A stretch of 64,000 nucleotides of DNA from Adiantum capillus-veneris (Eukaryota; Streptophyta; Polypodiopsida; Polypodiales; Pteridaceae). Both the position numbers and the translations under genes were made by a program. Location: the NCBI GenBank assembly GCA_014529385.2, contig CM043969.1, forward strand, positions 66,827,176 to 66,891,175. The letters are read 5' to 3'. Shown here piece by piece: positions 32,675 through 45,089 of the stretch. Position 1 is the first letter of the stretch. Each line of letters begins with the position of its first letter. The notes beneath the pieces are model-generated. The model saw only the letters and a program-made list of their open reading frames with translations. It did no database searches and was not told the origin of the DNA.

Positions 32675-33700
32675 GTAGCTTTTGATCCCAATCATTTCTT
32701 GAGTCGATGACTATCTTGGTGAGCACAGTGCATAAGATTTTGTTGGTACTCTTTGCCTATCCATTAGCCTGCGGGTGATAGGGTGCCGATTTGTGGCTTT
32801 CAATGACATCGTTCAAAAAGTGTGTTCCCTATCGCTCAATATTTTGATTGATAGTCCATATCTCGTAAATACGTTTTCAAAAAGGAACTGAGCTGAAGTT
32901 CTTGCATCATTTTTTTGGGTTGCTTTTGCTTCTGCCCATTTTTGTCATGTAATCTGTTTTTGCTACGATGATGTATTGTGTGTGAGTCCTGTATCCTGGA
33001 GCTATGATGGGACCAATGAAGTCAATGACCCATTTGGCAAAAGCACGTACACCCATCATTGGCCTTAGTGGAATTTCATCTCTCTTTTGGGGTGGTTTTG
33101 TGCATTGACATTCATCACATCGTTTGACATATGTCTCTGCATCCATAAACAGGGTTGGCCACCATATGCCTGAGTGTAGCACAAGCCTTGCCGTTTTATC
33201 CGCAAAGAAGTGTCCCCCTGGCTGTCTTGAGTGTGCTTGATGTAGGATAACATAATATTTGCTTTCTGTAGCACACAGCCGTAGTTGTTTGTCCTTTCCT
33301 CGCCTATACAGTTGGTTGGCAATGAGCAGATAGTGTTTGGCCTCTTCTTTGACAATTCTCATTCTTAAGTACTCACTATGTGAGTACTCCATTTAGGTGC
33401 TTGTACTACGCGAAACATGGTGGCATGTTCCATTGGGGTTGCATTCTACAACTATTGCAAGATTTTACATATGTATGGACACTGTGTTCCATGTTTGGCC
33501 AATAGACGCCCAGTCTCTGTAGCCGTTGGCCTGTCTGTGTTTCACCATTGTGAAATCCTGTATTTTATATATGAGCTTGTTTGAGGTAGTAGGCTGTATC
33601 TTTGGGCTGTACACATAGTCTCTGTATCCCATCCTTACCGTGTTTGTACAACCATCCTGCTAATAGCTGGAGATTTCTTGTTTGATGGATAATTGATGGT
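32675..33700 (-). pseudogene. 5' part of element D integrase
   Basis: Continues from the RNase H remnant. Both zinc-binding modules seen in F are here: the first, degraded, at about 33440-33640, the second in 33065-33392 (QAHSRQPGGHFF, CDECQC). The core shows AKWVIDFIGP, but the third catalytic position is Lys (codon 32751-32753) where Glu is expected. The sequence stops at GTAGC where F inserted and resumes at 5972. Frameshifts and stops are present. Confidence 0.8.
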
Positions 33701-35150
33701 TGTCTTTCTATCTACAATGAGCCAATTGTGAGTAGAGGAATGACCTCTTCGCTCCATCTCGGCACCATTTCAATGTTAGACAAATATGAATCAGGAAGGT
33801 CATCATCGACACCCCTCAGGTGCTTCCCCATGAAATAGTCGTGAAAGATAATCTACTCCGTGGTGGTATAATTTCTCTATGTGTTGTTTAGTTGTCAACT
33901 AGAGTGGAAAATGGGAAAATCCATTTTCTTCTCTCCTGGCTGGGCTAATATGCACCCGATGGCATAGGCTGATTCGTCCACATGGACATGAAAGATTTTG
34001 CTCCAATCAGGAGCTTGCAAAATTGGAGCCAAAATTAACTGCTGCTTCAATTTTTGGAAAGCCTGCTCACATTCCTCCGTCCATTCGAACTTAGTTATGA
34101 GGGCATACAATAGATTAGCTATTACATCATACATATATATGAAATGCCTGTAGTACCCGCAATGCCCCATAAATGCTTGCACTTCTTTTATCTTTGTTGG
34201 TCTCGGTAGTGCAACAATTACTTGTACCTTTTCTTGATCAGTTGAAATTCTGTTTTTGGACACAACGTGGCCCAAAATTCTACCTTGTCTTACCATGAAG
34301 ACGCATTTTCCCGGGTTTAAGCAAATATGATACGTTTTGCATTTTTCAAAGACTTTTCCCAGGTGAGTGATGTGGTCACTTCATCGATGAGAGTGAACAC
34401 AAAGATCATCCATGTAGATCTCTAGAAATTCCCTGAGATATTCTTTGAATGTGTGTCTCATTAGTCTTTGAAATGTAGTTGGGGCATTGGTCAAGCCGAA
34501 AGACATTACCCTGTAGGCAAATACACCCCACTCTGTCGCAAAAGCTGTCTTATGTTGATCTTCCACTTTGATCGTCAAGTGGTTGTAGCCTGAGAACCCA
34601 TCCAAGAAACTATAAGCCTCTTTCCCTGCTACCATCTCAATAACATGATCAATTATTGGCAATGGATAGTTATCCCTGATGGGCTGCATTTACCTGTTTG
34701 AAGTTTACACAGACACGCAATTTGCCATTCTTTTTGGGTACCACCACAATCGGGGACACCCAATCGGTGTGCTCAATCTCATAGATAAACTCAGCGTCCT
34801 TCAGTTTGTCTATCTCTTCCTCAATTTTCTTGGCAAAAGTTTCATTGTACGTGTAAGGACGTTGCCTGCGTGGTCTGGCGTCACTCTTAAGGGGAATCGT
34901 ATGCTGACAGATCTCAGGATCTATCCCCTTTAGATCTTTGTATGACCATGCAAAGACATCTTTATATCGTCTGAGCGTATCGACTAGAAGTTGCTCTTCC
35001 TCTTCAGTAAGGTCCATGGCAATGTATGCCGGTTTAGGCTCTTCACCTGGTTCTGCTAAGTTGATACTTTTAGTGTTTTCAGGCCCATCATATGAAATTC
35101 CTAGTTCTTTGGGATCTTGGTTGAGTTTTTGTACCACAATCTTCTTGTCC
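33700..35150 (-). pseudogene. reverse transcriptase and truncated RNase H of element D
   Basis: RT frames 34670-35137 and 34381-34689 include WVSPIVVVPKKNGKLRVCVN, FLDGFSGYNHLTIKVEDQ, FGLTNAPTTFQRLM and IYMDDL. Frame 33895-34296 has the thumb and the start of RNase H (HVHVDESAYAIGCILAQ). About 210 bp of the RNase H core present in F (13905-14118) are missing near 33850. Confidence 0.88.
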
Positions 35151-35324
35151 TGAATGGTATATAGTTGGAAGGTGCATTGAAAATATCATCATTTGATTCC
35201 TCATCAGTTTCCATTTCTGTTGTCCAAACTTCCTTCAAGGCTCATTTCACTTCATTGTATTTGATTTTGCGCTCCATTTTGGACAACTTAATTGAATTTT
35301 TGGTATTTTCTCTTTTTCTGGTTT

Positions 35325-35980
35325 TTATGTGTTTTTGTTTTTAGATTTGGTTTTGGTTGAGTCAGGTTTCATGTATTTCTTTGATATCCTGTCCTTGAGG
35401 CAGTCAGTCGCTTCTACTAATCTTAAGTATTGCGTTTTGTCTGTTAATAGAGGTACTGAGTCCTCGTTGTGCTTGCTTTGGTTGTTTCTATGTTTATCTC
35501 GATACCTGCATTGTCTTCGAGGGTTTTGGGTTGGGAAATCATAGTAGATCACCCGTCGATCCTTCCGTTTGATGCTCTGACTTGAGCTACTAGACAACTC
35601 ACCGTCCACGTTATGCTCTAGTATCTTATCAGGCGAGTCTTGGAAATCTTCTTCATCTGTTTGGTCAAGGTCTCTTACAGAGATTTCATCCACTATGCAT
35701 TGGCAATCGGCCACCCCGTCCTAGTTAGGGACTTCTCCATCTGTCTTCAATGTTTGGTTGACACCCATCATCTGGAGTGGAATGATATCATACCCTTCCT
35801 CATCATAGAATTTGGTGAGGGTCACCTCCTTTACACAAACATCAAGAGTAGCTAGTATTTGTTGCCATCCAAAAGGTTCGAATATCTCCTATGGAAAAGG
35901 CTCTGGTATGTATGCCTCGTCTTGTGCAGTCCTATCAAGAATGCAGTTTTCCTTTTTTTAGACTTCCACATTTTGAAGCT
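35325..35980 (-). pseudogene. linker between protease and RT (D)
   Basis: Counterpart of F 11885-12328: acidic, a serine run (LSSSSSQSIKRKDRR), then a basic Arg/Asn/His tail. Interrupted by stops near 35730. Confidence 0.6.
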
Positions 35981-36430
35981 TATTCTATCCACTGGTGAGC
36001 TTTGTTTTGTAACCAAGCTGGTATTCCTCCTTCCTGGTGAGTTGTGGAATGCAAGTTTTCTCCTTGGGTTCTTTCTACTTCTCTATAGCTATGATCTGTG
36101 ACACTAATTTTCACAGTGACATCCTTCTTCCTGAGATAGATATAGTCGTAGTCCCAATCTTGTACCATTTTGAGCTGACGCATGAATGTTCTGCCCAGTA
36201 TGATGTCGAAATTGCTGCTCTCATCAAAATTCATAATAGCGAATGTGTGTTCATATGCAATTCCACAAGAGGTTAATACTATCTGCTCCAAGATGCCTAT
36301 GGGTCTTTCCAGATACCCATCTGCCAATTGAAGTTTCATTCGTGTCTTTCTAAGAGTAGATTTTCCCAATTTTTTCCACATGGCTTTGGTAGCTATGCCT
36401 ATTCCAGCCCCGCTGTCCAAGATTGCTATC
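35980..36430 (-). pseudogene. first aspartic protease of element D
   Basis: MDSGAGIGIATKAMWKK with the intact DSG triad, followed by DIILGRTFMRQLK. The better preserved copy of the F protease at 11054-11764. The upstream join to gag (36433-36888) carries a stop. Confidence 0.82.
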
Positions 36431-36432
36431 GA

Positions 36433-39400
36433 CTAAATCTCTTTGTACTCCACCGATAGGGTAGTATTGCCTTCTTCACCTTCACAATAATCCCCTACCT
36501 TGTTTACGGGTACTGGCTCATGTTTAGTTTGTTTCGAGGGTTGTGTCTTTAGTTTGTTTGTGGAGAAACCTCGGGTGAAAAAATTACCAGCCCTATTTTT
36601 TCCAAAAATTTTCCGACCTCGTCCCAAAGATGCGGTCTGGAGTAACTCTGACAGAGTCAGTGTACAACGGATAAGGGATGACATCAGCTCGTGAAGAGTT
36701 TTAGTATCCATCATCTTAGGATTGGTTTTCCATTGAGATGGGACTTTCCTTACCTCCAATCGAGTTTCAAGATTACCAATAAATGAAGGTAAAGTCTTCA
36801 ACGATTGCGGTTTACTGTCTTTCGATATTGATGTGCCTGCACTGCCATACAATGATCTGATGTCATTTGGGTAGAGCTCATGCTCCAAGTGGATTTATGG
36901 GATAGGAACTAAAAGAAGTGTGGCACTTCCATCTTTTCTATTCCTGATTTGTTCCCATAGTTCTTGAGGCCACTGTTCCTCTACCTCCGGAATTAGCATT
37001 GGTACTTGAGAATGTGTTCCGTCTGTTGTATTGGCTACCACCCTCATATCCAATGGTGTTTCGTCTACAGGATTTGGTAGGTTATTTTCTTCGATTCCCT
37101 GTCCCTCTAACTCTTGAATCTTTTCTCGGATTAGTACCTCGGTGTTTGGAGCCGTAGGAACTGATGGTTCCATAAGCGCTTGAGCGGCTTGGATGAGCTG
37201 ATTTAGCCTTGCCTCGTAAGCTTTCAGAATTGTGTCCAAAGGTTCAAACACCTTGTCTACCAAGACTGACCCTCTCGATGGCAGATCTGATGGTTTTTTT
37301 AATCTCGTTGTTGCCCTTAAGGTCTCTTTCCCTTTTGAGTTGTTCCTCTGTTTTCAACAATTTGGTTTCCAAGGCCGTTTTTTCCTTTTCCCTTTTGGCT
37401 TTCATCTTGTTTCGTTTTGCCTTCCAGGATTTTCTAGAGGTTCGGACAGACAAGTTGCTATCTCTGTTTGGCTGGCTGGATGTTCCTTGCTGCCTCATGT
37501 GCTGGAGCTCTAGTGACCGCGTTTATCGGAATGTTCAGTTCTATTTCTGATCCACTCGAGTTTGGCACAATCCCCATTTTGTTCATGGTTTCTTTTTCTT
37601 TGTTTTTGGGGTTTTTTGGACATTGTGGAATGAGATGGTTGGTCGTGCATCCATCACAGAATCTAGAAAATTTTACCCGTTCTCCTTTGTTTGGACAAAT
37701 TCTAGTCCAGTGGTCACCGCCACATTCATAGCATGGTCCTACAGGTGGTGGAGAAGCTTGTGGAGCTCCCATTGGTTGTCCTGTTCTAGGAGGGTAGCCC
37801 CTAGGTTTGTAGCCCTGATTTGCCATGAACATGAGCATATTCTCATCGACCAAATAATGATTTTTAGTTGGTTGTGCTATGTATGAGGGCTCGGGCATTT
37901 CTTCAAGAATTATGCATGGATTATATCCCTCTGGAGCATATGCATTCCCATCAAATCCCCTCTCATAATTATTGTCTGAATCTTCTCGATATGAGACTAC
38001 TTGGACCATACTCTGATCAGAAGGTGATTCTATGGGTTGAGAAATCCTTACCATAGCCCTATTTTCCTGGGGTAAGGGAGGTTGATGTCCCAAGACGGGT
38101 TGAGCTTTTTTCTGCCCCAAGATTGCGTTATTTTGCCCCACTTGGTACCTTGGAGGGGGTGGAAGTTGTTGTCCCCCATGTGGTCCGTATTGTCTCTCTC
38201 TAACATAGTTCCGATTATAGAAACATTCGTGAGTTTCATAGTTTGTCCATTTTTGTTCTGTAGCACACAATTTCAATATTTGCTGTGCGTTTGCTCTTGG
38301 CCTTTGTTGAAGGTTGCACCACTGGGTTAGATGATCTCCTCCACAAGTATCACATTTTCGGGTGGGCGTTTGTCGTGTGTTTGGGTTCGTCCTATTTCCT
38401 TGGTTTATCCTCCTGATCACTTCCCTCAATCATTCGACCAACGTCCGGCACATTTGGGTTTTGCCCTCCCAATTTTGTCATGGAATCACTAGTGGTTGAA
38501 GATGGGCTATTCGTCCCCTGATCTATGTCTTCAGTCACCTCCCCATATGCCTTGCAGTTCTCTACAAGATACAACACCTCTTTTGTGACTTGCTCAAAAG
38601 TTACACATGCCTTCAAGTGCAAGTCCTTTTTGAGCGTGTCATTTCGCAATCCCTCTATGAAAAGGATTGATAGTCTTTCATCCTGAGGTAGTTCTTGAGC
38701 AGGGCTTCTTTCAATGTACTGCTTGAAACGAAGCGATGATTCCTTCACTTTCTCTTTTTCCTTTTGCCTAAATGCATAGATCTGGGAGATAGTGTTATGC
38801 TTGATTCCTCTTTTTGAGAATTCCTTAGAAAATTCTCGGAGAAGTTTCTCGATACTTGGGAATTCCAAGCTGTTTAATGGTTGGAACCAAGTCAAGGAAA
38901 TACCTTCTAATTCAACCCAAATCCTTCATATTGAGTGTGGAAATCAGTTACCTGTTCCGCTCTCAATACTTGTTTGAAGATTGAAACATGGGCATATGGA
39001 TCTTCGGATCCATTATACTGTTTGGGTACGCATTTTGCCACCTGAGATGGTCGCTGGCCTCTGCAACCATTCTAACAACTCCTGGTCCACCTGGTGTGGC
39101 TTCTCTAGGTTCATAATCTCTTGTTGGTACTAGCAGTGGTATCCTATCCACTATACGTTCATCAAGTCGATCTCGTGTAATAATCGGAGGGATTCCAGTG
39201 GTGTAAGTGATGTCAGGAACAGTACTACCCCTATGTGTGTTCATGGAAGCCCTAGACACCGTCGATCCTAAAGGTCCTGTTTTTGGGACTCGTTCATGTC
39301 CATAAGAATCATCTACCCTGGTTCTCAAGGGGCTCACGATTACAGTCTCAGGTCTGGTGTGCGTAGCGTGGTTTTTACCTCTTTTGGATTTACATAATAT

Positions 39401-40030
39401 TGGTGTTGCGGTCCTCCAAAATATGTATATCTCTCTAACTCCTTTCGATCCATTGGAGAGTAATTTTGGCCATACTTGTCCATTTGCGTCTGAGTACCAC
39501 GTTTGGTTTCTCCATTTTGCGTGGTGCATCGGCCAGTTCACTATCTACCTTGTCCTTGGTGCCGGTCATTCCCCATTTATCCACAATAAAAGGGTTATGA
39601 ACCACCGGGTACATTACTCCCTCTCGGTCAAAATATCTATCCCCGTCATAATCAACATCTACAAGGTCTCTGAACTTGCTCAGCTTATTTTCCAACTTAA
39701 CACAGTAGCGGTCCATTCCATCCTTATAGATTTTGGCCTTAAGCACATTTTTAAATTGAAACTTCAAATACAACAATTTTACATCAGATGCAGGCTGAGA
39801 AAGACCTGCACCCATCGAAGCTGTTCCCTTAGGGTTTGACTTGTTTAGAATCTTCAGTCATGAGGCTGTATGATCTCTTAGACAAAGTGTAAGAGAAACT
39901 CTCCTCTAAGATGGGTTCCAAAGGTGGCAGTTGTCTTTGGTTCACACTTTCTTCCATCGAGTGATTACTCCCTTGATCAAAGATGCTGGGGTTCCTATTC
40001 TGGTACAATCTTCCTGACCTCAAATTCATG
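36433..40030 (-). pseudogene. gag: gag of element D
   Basis: Starts MNLRSGRLYQNRNPSIFDQ at about 40028. The N-terminal part is 39435-40047, missing about 180 bp that F has at 9457-9637. Capsid (Retrotrans_gag-like) is at 38392-38895: TISQIYAFRQKEKEKVKESS and DERLSILFIEGL. Three zinc knuckles are in 37458-38429: CDTCGGDHLTQWC, CYECGGDHWTRIC and CDGCTTNHLIPQC. A helical C-terminal part (36895-37500) follows, shorter than in F by about 80 bp. It is the only copy of this family here with a capsid. Confidence 0.85.
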
Positions 40031-40049
40031 AAGAATTGGTAATACAAAA

Positions 40050-42010
40050 CCCAAACCGAGTTACCTCATTAAATAGTTTGAATCTCCCGTTTGATCTTGC
40101 TTGCTGGGTAGTATCTTCCAGTACTTGCAACCTGTCAAGAATTTGCTTGATAGATGTGAGCTTACAAGCGTTCTTGTTAGTTCTTGCTTTTATTCGACAA
40201 AACTTAGCACACAATTCCCTACACAACCTCAAAAATTTGGGTCCAATTTCAATTTTGAAAGACGCATCAGGTTGCTTTGGACTAGCTCTTTGTATGGTAA
40301 GTTTCTGTCTTTGTTTTGACTCAGAGATACATGGATCACGATCCATGTCGAGAAGCCATTGAACTTTTGTTGCCATCATCATATTTAACATGATTAAGAG
40401 GTCTTATGGTACCAAAATTTTAGGAAATGAACCTTTGGGTTGGAGGCTAAGTTGATTTTGTCACTTTGCCTGAGCTTCTGCCAGTTCTGAGCTATTGTGA
40501 TGGTTTCTTGCACCCAAATTCAACTCTGGAAGGACCACTAGACTCTCTGTGATGCCCTCTAGCTATGGTACTAGTTTGGTATCAATTTGTGTCAGGGGAA
40601 CATGGATCGCGATCCATATTCCTTTGTGTCAAAACACACTAAATTTTGTCCCACAGCTAGTCCTTGGCCTAGTGATGCTAGCTATATGGTTTTTGGATGC
40701 TTTAAAGCTTTTTAGGATAGACAAAAGTCAGTTTTAGGGTTTGTTTCAGTGGTTTTCTCCTTGACCTGATTTTTGCCCCCTTTTGCCCTTTTTTTAATTT
40801 TTTTTGATAAGGGTCCTTTGGGAGAAAGTGTTTCAATTGTTACCACTTCCCTGCTTGCCTTTTATCAGCTCAAAATTCCAAAAAGGTACATGGATTGCGA
40901 TCCATGTTTGGCAAGATTTTGGACTGACACTTTGTGAGCTAATCACATAAGGTATGATGATGCTATTCCCCTAGTCTTTTTAGATTTGATAAGCTTTTTC
41001 CAAGTGAGAAGCAAGATTTTATGTCTGTTTGCGGTTTTTTGCAAACAACTCCTTTTCTGGTATTTTGACCAGCTTTTTTCATTTTTTGTCTATGGCTCCT
41101 TTTGGAAAAGTTGTTCACTTAGTAATTAAGAGTACACTGATAAAAATCTCACTGTCAAATGTCAAAAAGGAACATGGATCGCGATCCATGTTGGGAAGTA
41201 TCTATTCATGAAATTTGGTTATGTTGATTCCCTGCTTCTAGTTGATCCCAATTCTCATCCTTTTTTGAATTTGGACAAGTAGGAGTTCAGTTTTTCATTG
41301 TTTGCCCCTTTTTTCAAGGTTTTGCTTTGCTTACCCCAATCTCTTGATTTTTCTGATCTTTTAGCACTCTATTTCTGACCAAACTCAAGGTTTTGATGCC
41401 TGAGAACTTGTTCTAAGCAAAGCAAATATTTTCAGCACATTTTGCCTAAAAGGTACATGGATCGTGATCCATGTTGAACAGGCAATTTGAAAGTTTTTAG
41501 CACAGTCTTTTTCAGCCAATGTTTTTATCCCCTTCTTGAAAGTTTTGCTGGGTTTGGTCCAGTTTTGAAGCTCTAACCATCACTTATTCAACTTTTCAGA
41601 GGTATGGTCTTCAACACCAAAATAAGGTTTTTGAAGTTTTTCTCTCGATCCTTTCGGCCCAAATGATGGTGTAGTTTGTTTTTCTAACCTACTCCTATAA
41701 ACTGAAATTGAATCTGCAAACATAACTGAACTTAACAGTACAAAAATAACAACAAAGTGTGTGGTGGAACAACCATTTCCAAGCATGTGAAAAATCAAAG
41801 AACTAAATACTATCTTGTACTTCACTCACAACTTTCTTTGCTCTTAAGGAATAGCATTGGCTAGTCACAGACTCCAGTCTCTATCAAGCACTAAACCTAC
41901 GTCTAGCTGCTTCACTGTCTATGTGTAAGCGGAACGGGTATCAAAAGCTTGAAGGAAGATTTTTTTTTGGTTTTTTTTTGTTTTTGTACACTGAGTCACT
42001 CACCACCTAA
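40050..42010 (-). other. palindrome-bearing leader of element D
   Basis: Collinear with the F leader and non-coding. The five palindromes, read from the 5' end, are at 41455-41474, 41172-41191, 40888-40907, 40600-40619 and 40329-40348. Steps are 283, 284, 288 and 271 bp, against 283, 284, 288 and 272 in F. The 41172 copy is the perfect ACATGGATCGCGATCCATGT. Confidence 0.85.
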
Positions 42011-42038
42011 GGATCGGTTTCCCCGACAACGACACCAA
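42011..42038 (-). promoter_or_regulatory. primer binding site of element D
   Basis: On the minus strand TTGGTGTCGTTGTCGGGGAA follows the LTR end; the Ts at CpG-like places suggest decay from TTGGCGCCGTTGCCGGGGAA. Confidence 0.78.
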
Positions 42039-42933
42039 TGTTAGCGGGTTGCCGCGACAAACGTCTGCAGCATAGCTCTTTTGTACTAACATAATGTCAA
42101 TATGCAAAAAAGCGACTCGAGATGGGGCACAGAGACTTAATGAGAGTGTCAATCTCATCAAAGTGAACTCAAGGGCCTACTCATTTTATGACACAAGAAA
42201 ATCAACCACTTCCTAGTCAGACAATCAGTATGCGTCCAATCTCACCACTCTAGGTCATCACGCCTTTTCGGTGTCCAAACGAATCTGGAACACCACGAAG
42301 CTTAAGGAGAGGTATCACAACACTTAAGGGCTCAATCCTACCAAGTTCTGTCACCATCCGGGAAGGTACATAAATCAAGATCCATCACAAAAAATGTACA
42401 AAAAACTGAAACAAAAGTACTTGGAAAGGTCTTCCTTAAGCATAGAAACACTTATCCACGGTCAAAACATAAAAAAAAAACCATTTTAACCTCCAAATCA
42501 ATGCATTTAGCTCACAAACAATGCATCATAAACCACAAGAGAATTGGAAATGATTATACTTAGATTGTAGAGCAAGAGACAAGGAACGCAATGTGCTATT
42601 TGGAAACGAATTCTGATTACTAGCTTAGGAGAAAAGAAGATTACAAGTTGAAGCAGCAAGAGGTCTCCACCGTGCACGTTTTCTGCTCCTTCCAACTAAT
42701 GATAAAACTTCCTCAAAACTAAGGGTTTTGACTTTTAAAAGTTAAGGGGGACTTTCCCATGATCATCAGGCCTCTTACAAGGGTGTAGACTCAAAGGAGT
42801 AAAAAGGGTATTGTCTAATTACCTCATGATTACAACTCATCCTAGGTTGAATTACATGGCTTTCTTCGAAACAAAAGAGTGTTTACAGGGTTTGGTGTGC
42901 ATACGCCTGTATGTGCCTGTATCCACCAAAACA
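42039..42933 (-). mobile_element. LTR1, 5' LTR of element D
   Basis: 895 bp in reverse: minus-strand start TGTTTTGGTGG at 42933, end CCCGCTAACA at 42039. It shows that D and F share one LTR type. It interrupts a chromovirus gag at 42934 (flank CAAAG); the partner target duplication was lost with the 3' end of D. Confidence 0.9.
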
Positions 42934-43560
42934 CAAAGATACTATGAATATATTCCTAAGCAAATGGGATGGTATTCATGATCTAGGATGCACTTTAGAT
43001 GGAATCAAGGCATTGCAAATGAGTCAAGTAGTAGAGGGTAAGGCCTGCAAATGGTGGATGTCACTCAAGGAGAAGGGAATCATACCACAGACTTGGGTAG
43101 CTCAGGTTGAAGATGTGTTCCAAAATAAATTTTGACCCACAAATGAACCCAACAAAAATTGATCTGCATGGGATAAGTGCTTTATGCATTTGCATAAGAC
43201 AATATTCGAGTATATCTGGAACTATACCGATGTCATGATTCTCAAGTTGTAGGGGCTAGACACCTTTCAACAAGTGTGTGGGCTCATCCGTGTGTTAACA
43301 CCAAAGCTTAAGAAGCATGTTAAAACCTAGGACCCTAAGATGATTGAGAAAGCTATAGCACAAGCATCTGAATGAAAAAGAATTGCATAAAACTCATGTG
43401 CCTGAGACTGCCCATGTGAATGCACAAACACCTCATGGGCATAATAAGAGAAAGTTTATGATACCTGCATCTGATGTGTCCAAGAAGCCCAAAGGGCGTA
43501 GGGACCATCTGTCTAGTGAAGATTTTGAGAAACCAAATCCACAATTAAAATTCTAAAGAG
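42934..43560 (+). pseudogene. chromovirus gag fragment (element K)
   Basis: Frame 42911-43135 reads MNIFLSKWDGIHDLG, EGKACKWWMSLKEKG and WVAQVEDVFQNKF, the usual chromovirus capsid wording (WW, then FxxKF). It continues degraded to RKFMIPASDVSKKPKGRRDH near 43500. Its 5' end is cut by the D LTR. Confidence 0.75.
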
Positions 43561-43589
43561 CTAAGTTATTTTTGACAATTTTTATATAT

Positions 43590-43995
43590 TATACGGGTTG
43601 TCTAGCAATATTGTGAGTATGCGAATTGGACCAATATCTAAATTATCTCCGAGATATTGTGGGCCTTTTAATATACTCAAGCAAGTTGCTGGAGATATGG
43701 CTTACAAACTCTCTTTACCTCCGCACTCTCCTATTCATTGAGGTCTTTCACGTAAATGCTTGCATAGGGATGACAATGTCATTGACCAATAGATTTTGGT
43801 TGATTTCATTGCATCTCCGACCCAGTCGCATGAACTTGATCACATTCTTGACTATCATGATCTATGTACGCATCATCACTTGGCATTGACAAGCATTAGT
43901 CAAGTGGAAAGACAAATTTGAGGAAGGTGCGACTTGGGAAAACATTAGTGTTCTTAAAATGAATATCCCACTTTTGTTTTTGAGGAAGAAAAGGC
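43590..43995 (+). pseudogene. chromovirus integrase tail and chromodomain (element K)
   Basis: In changing frames: CGPFNILKQVAGDMAYKLSL (GPY/F domain), LPPHSPIH and VFHVN, then ALVKWKDKFEEGATWENISV, the end of a chromodomain. A purine stretch CCAAGGAGGAGTAATG follows at about 43998-44013. Protease, RT, RNase H and the integrase core, normally some 3 kb, are absent between gag (43560) and this tail. Confidence 0.8.
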
Positions 43996-45089
43996 TTCTC
44001 CAAGGAGGAGTAATGTCAAGCCAAGGGCTTAGAGGCAAGGGGCTAGTCTAAACTAAGCTCGAGGATTTGCCTATATAAGGGGCAAGAGGTTGGGAGGTGA
44101 GGTAGGTTTTAAACTCCCTAGTCTCATAGGTTTTGTGTGCATATGATTGTGATTGGAGACTGAAGTGGTCTTAAAAAAAAAAAAGACATGTCCACGGGAG
44201 AGCGAAGACATAAAGGGTACTGTTAATGATAGGATGTATGAGTGGTCAAGCATATTTTTATGCACTCATATTTGGAACGCTCGTTGGTGATCCACAAAGT
44301 ATCAATCTTTTGTTGATTACAACCAACCATATCAAGCAAATTTTTTTATTCCTCAAATTAATCCCCTCTATATATATTCCAAAAGGCAGTACTACATGCA
44401 TTTATAAGTTATCCTAATTCCTATTTTGAGAGAGGTTTAATTTAGAGCTTTCTTTTATCAGAAAGACCTTTATTGTTGTATTGAAGGAGATAGGATTTCG
44501 TAAAAGTGGAGGAAGCTATTTTCAAAATGTCTGTACTCGTGAACAACTCATAGTTTTTGCTTTTCACACAAAAGTAAGACCTCAACAAATTTGTCCATTT
44601 CTCAAATGAGCATAACAAAAAAATATCAACCGTAATGTATACTGACTAATAAACATGAGTTAGGATCTAAATATGACCATAATGCATAGTTTATGCTAGT
44701 GAACATCAATCCATGTTTTTAAGAGATATGGTACTCTAGTTCTTTAAAAAAATACAACTACTAGAAGAAATCTTTGAGTCAACGGTAATGAGCAAAATTC
44801 AAACTTCAAAAATTCCCTATCCAAATAATATGACATCTTTATAGCAAACAAATCACCTAAATAATGCAGTGTATCCATCCAACATGAATAATCCAAAGCA
44901 TTAGTAATCTTAACAGCATTAGTATGTACCTGTAAGTAGCCAAATGCAAGTGAAAGGCATAGGAGTATCATACTGCTACCATGGCATAAAATGTCCTAAT
45001 TAGAGGCCATGTGAAAATATAGGGGTGTTTAAAAAGACAGATTTTCAATTAGAGCTTTTGCAAAATTATAGAGCTTGACTAGAAATCTC
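43996..45089. other. AT-rich spacer, no gene seen
   Basis: About 1.1 kb. A possible remnant of the K LTR starts at TGTCAAGCC (about 44010). There is an A-run at 44173-44183. No frame with recognisable similarity. Confidence 0.55.
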
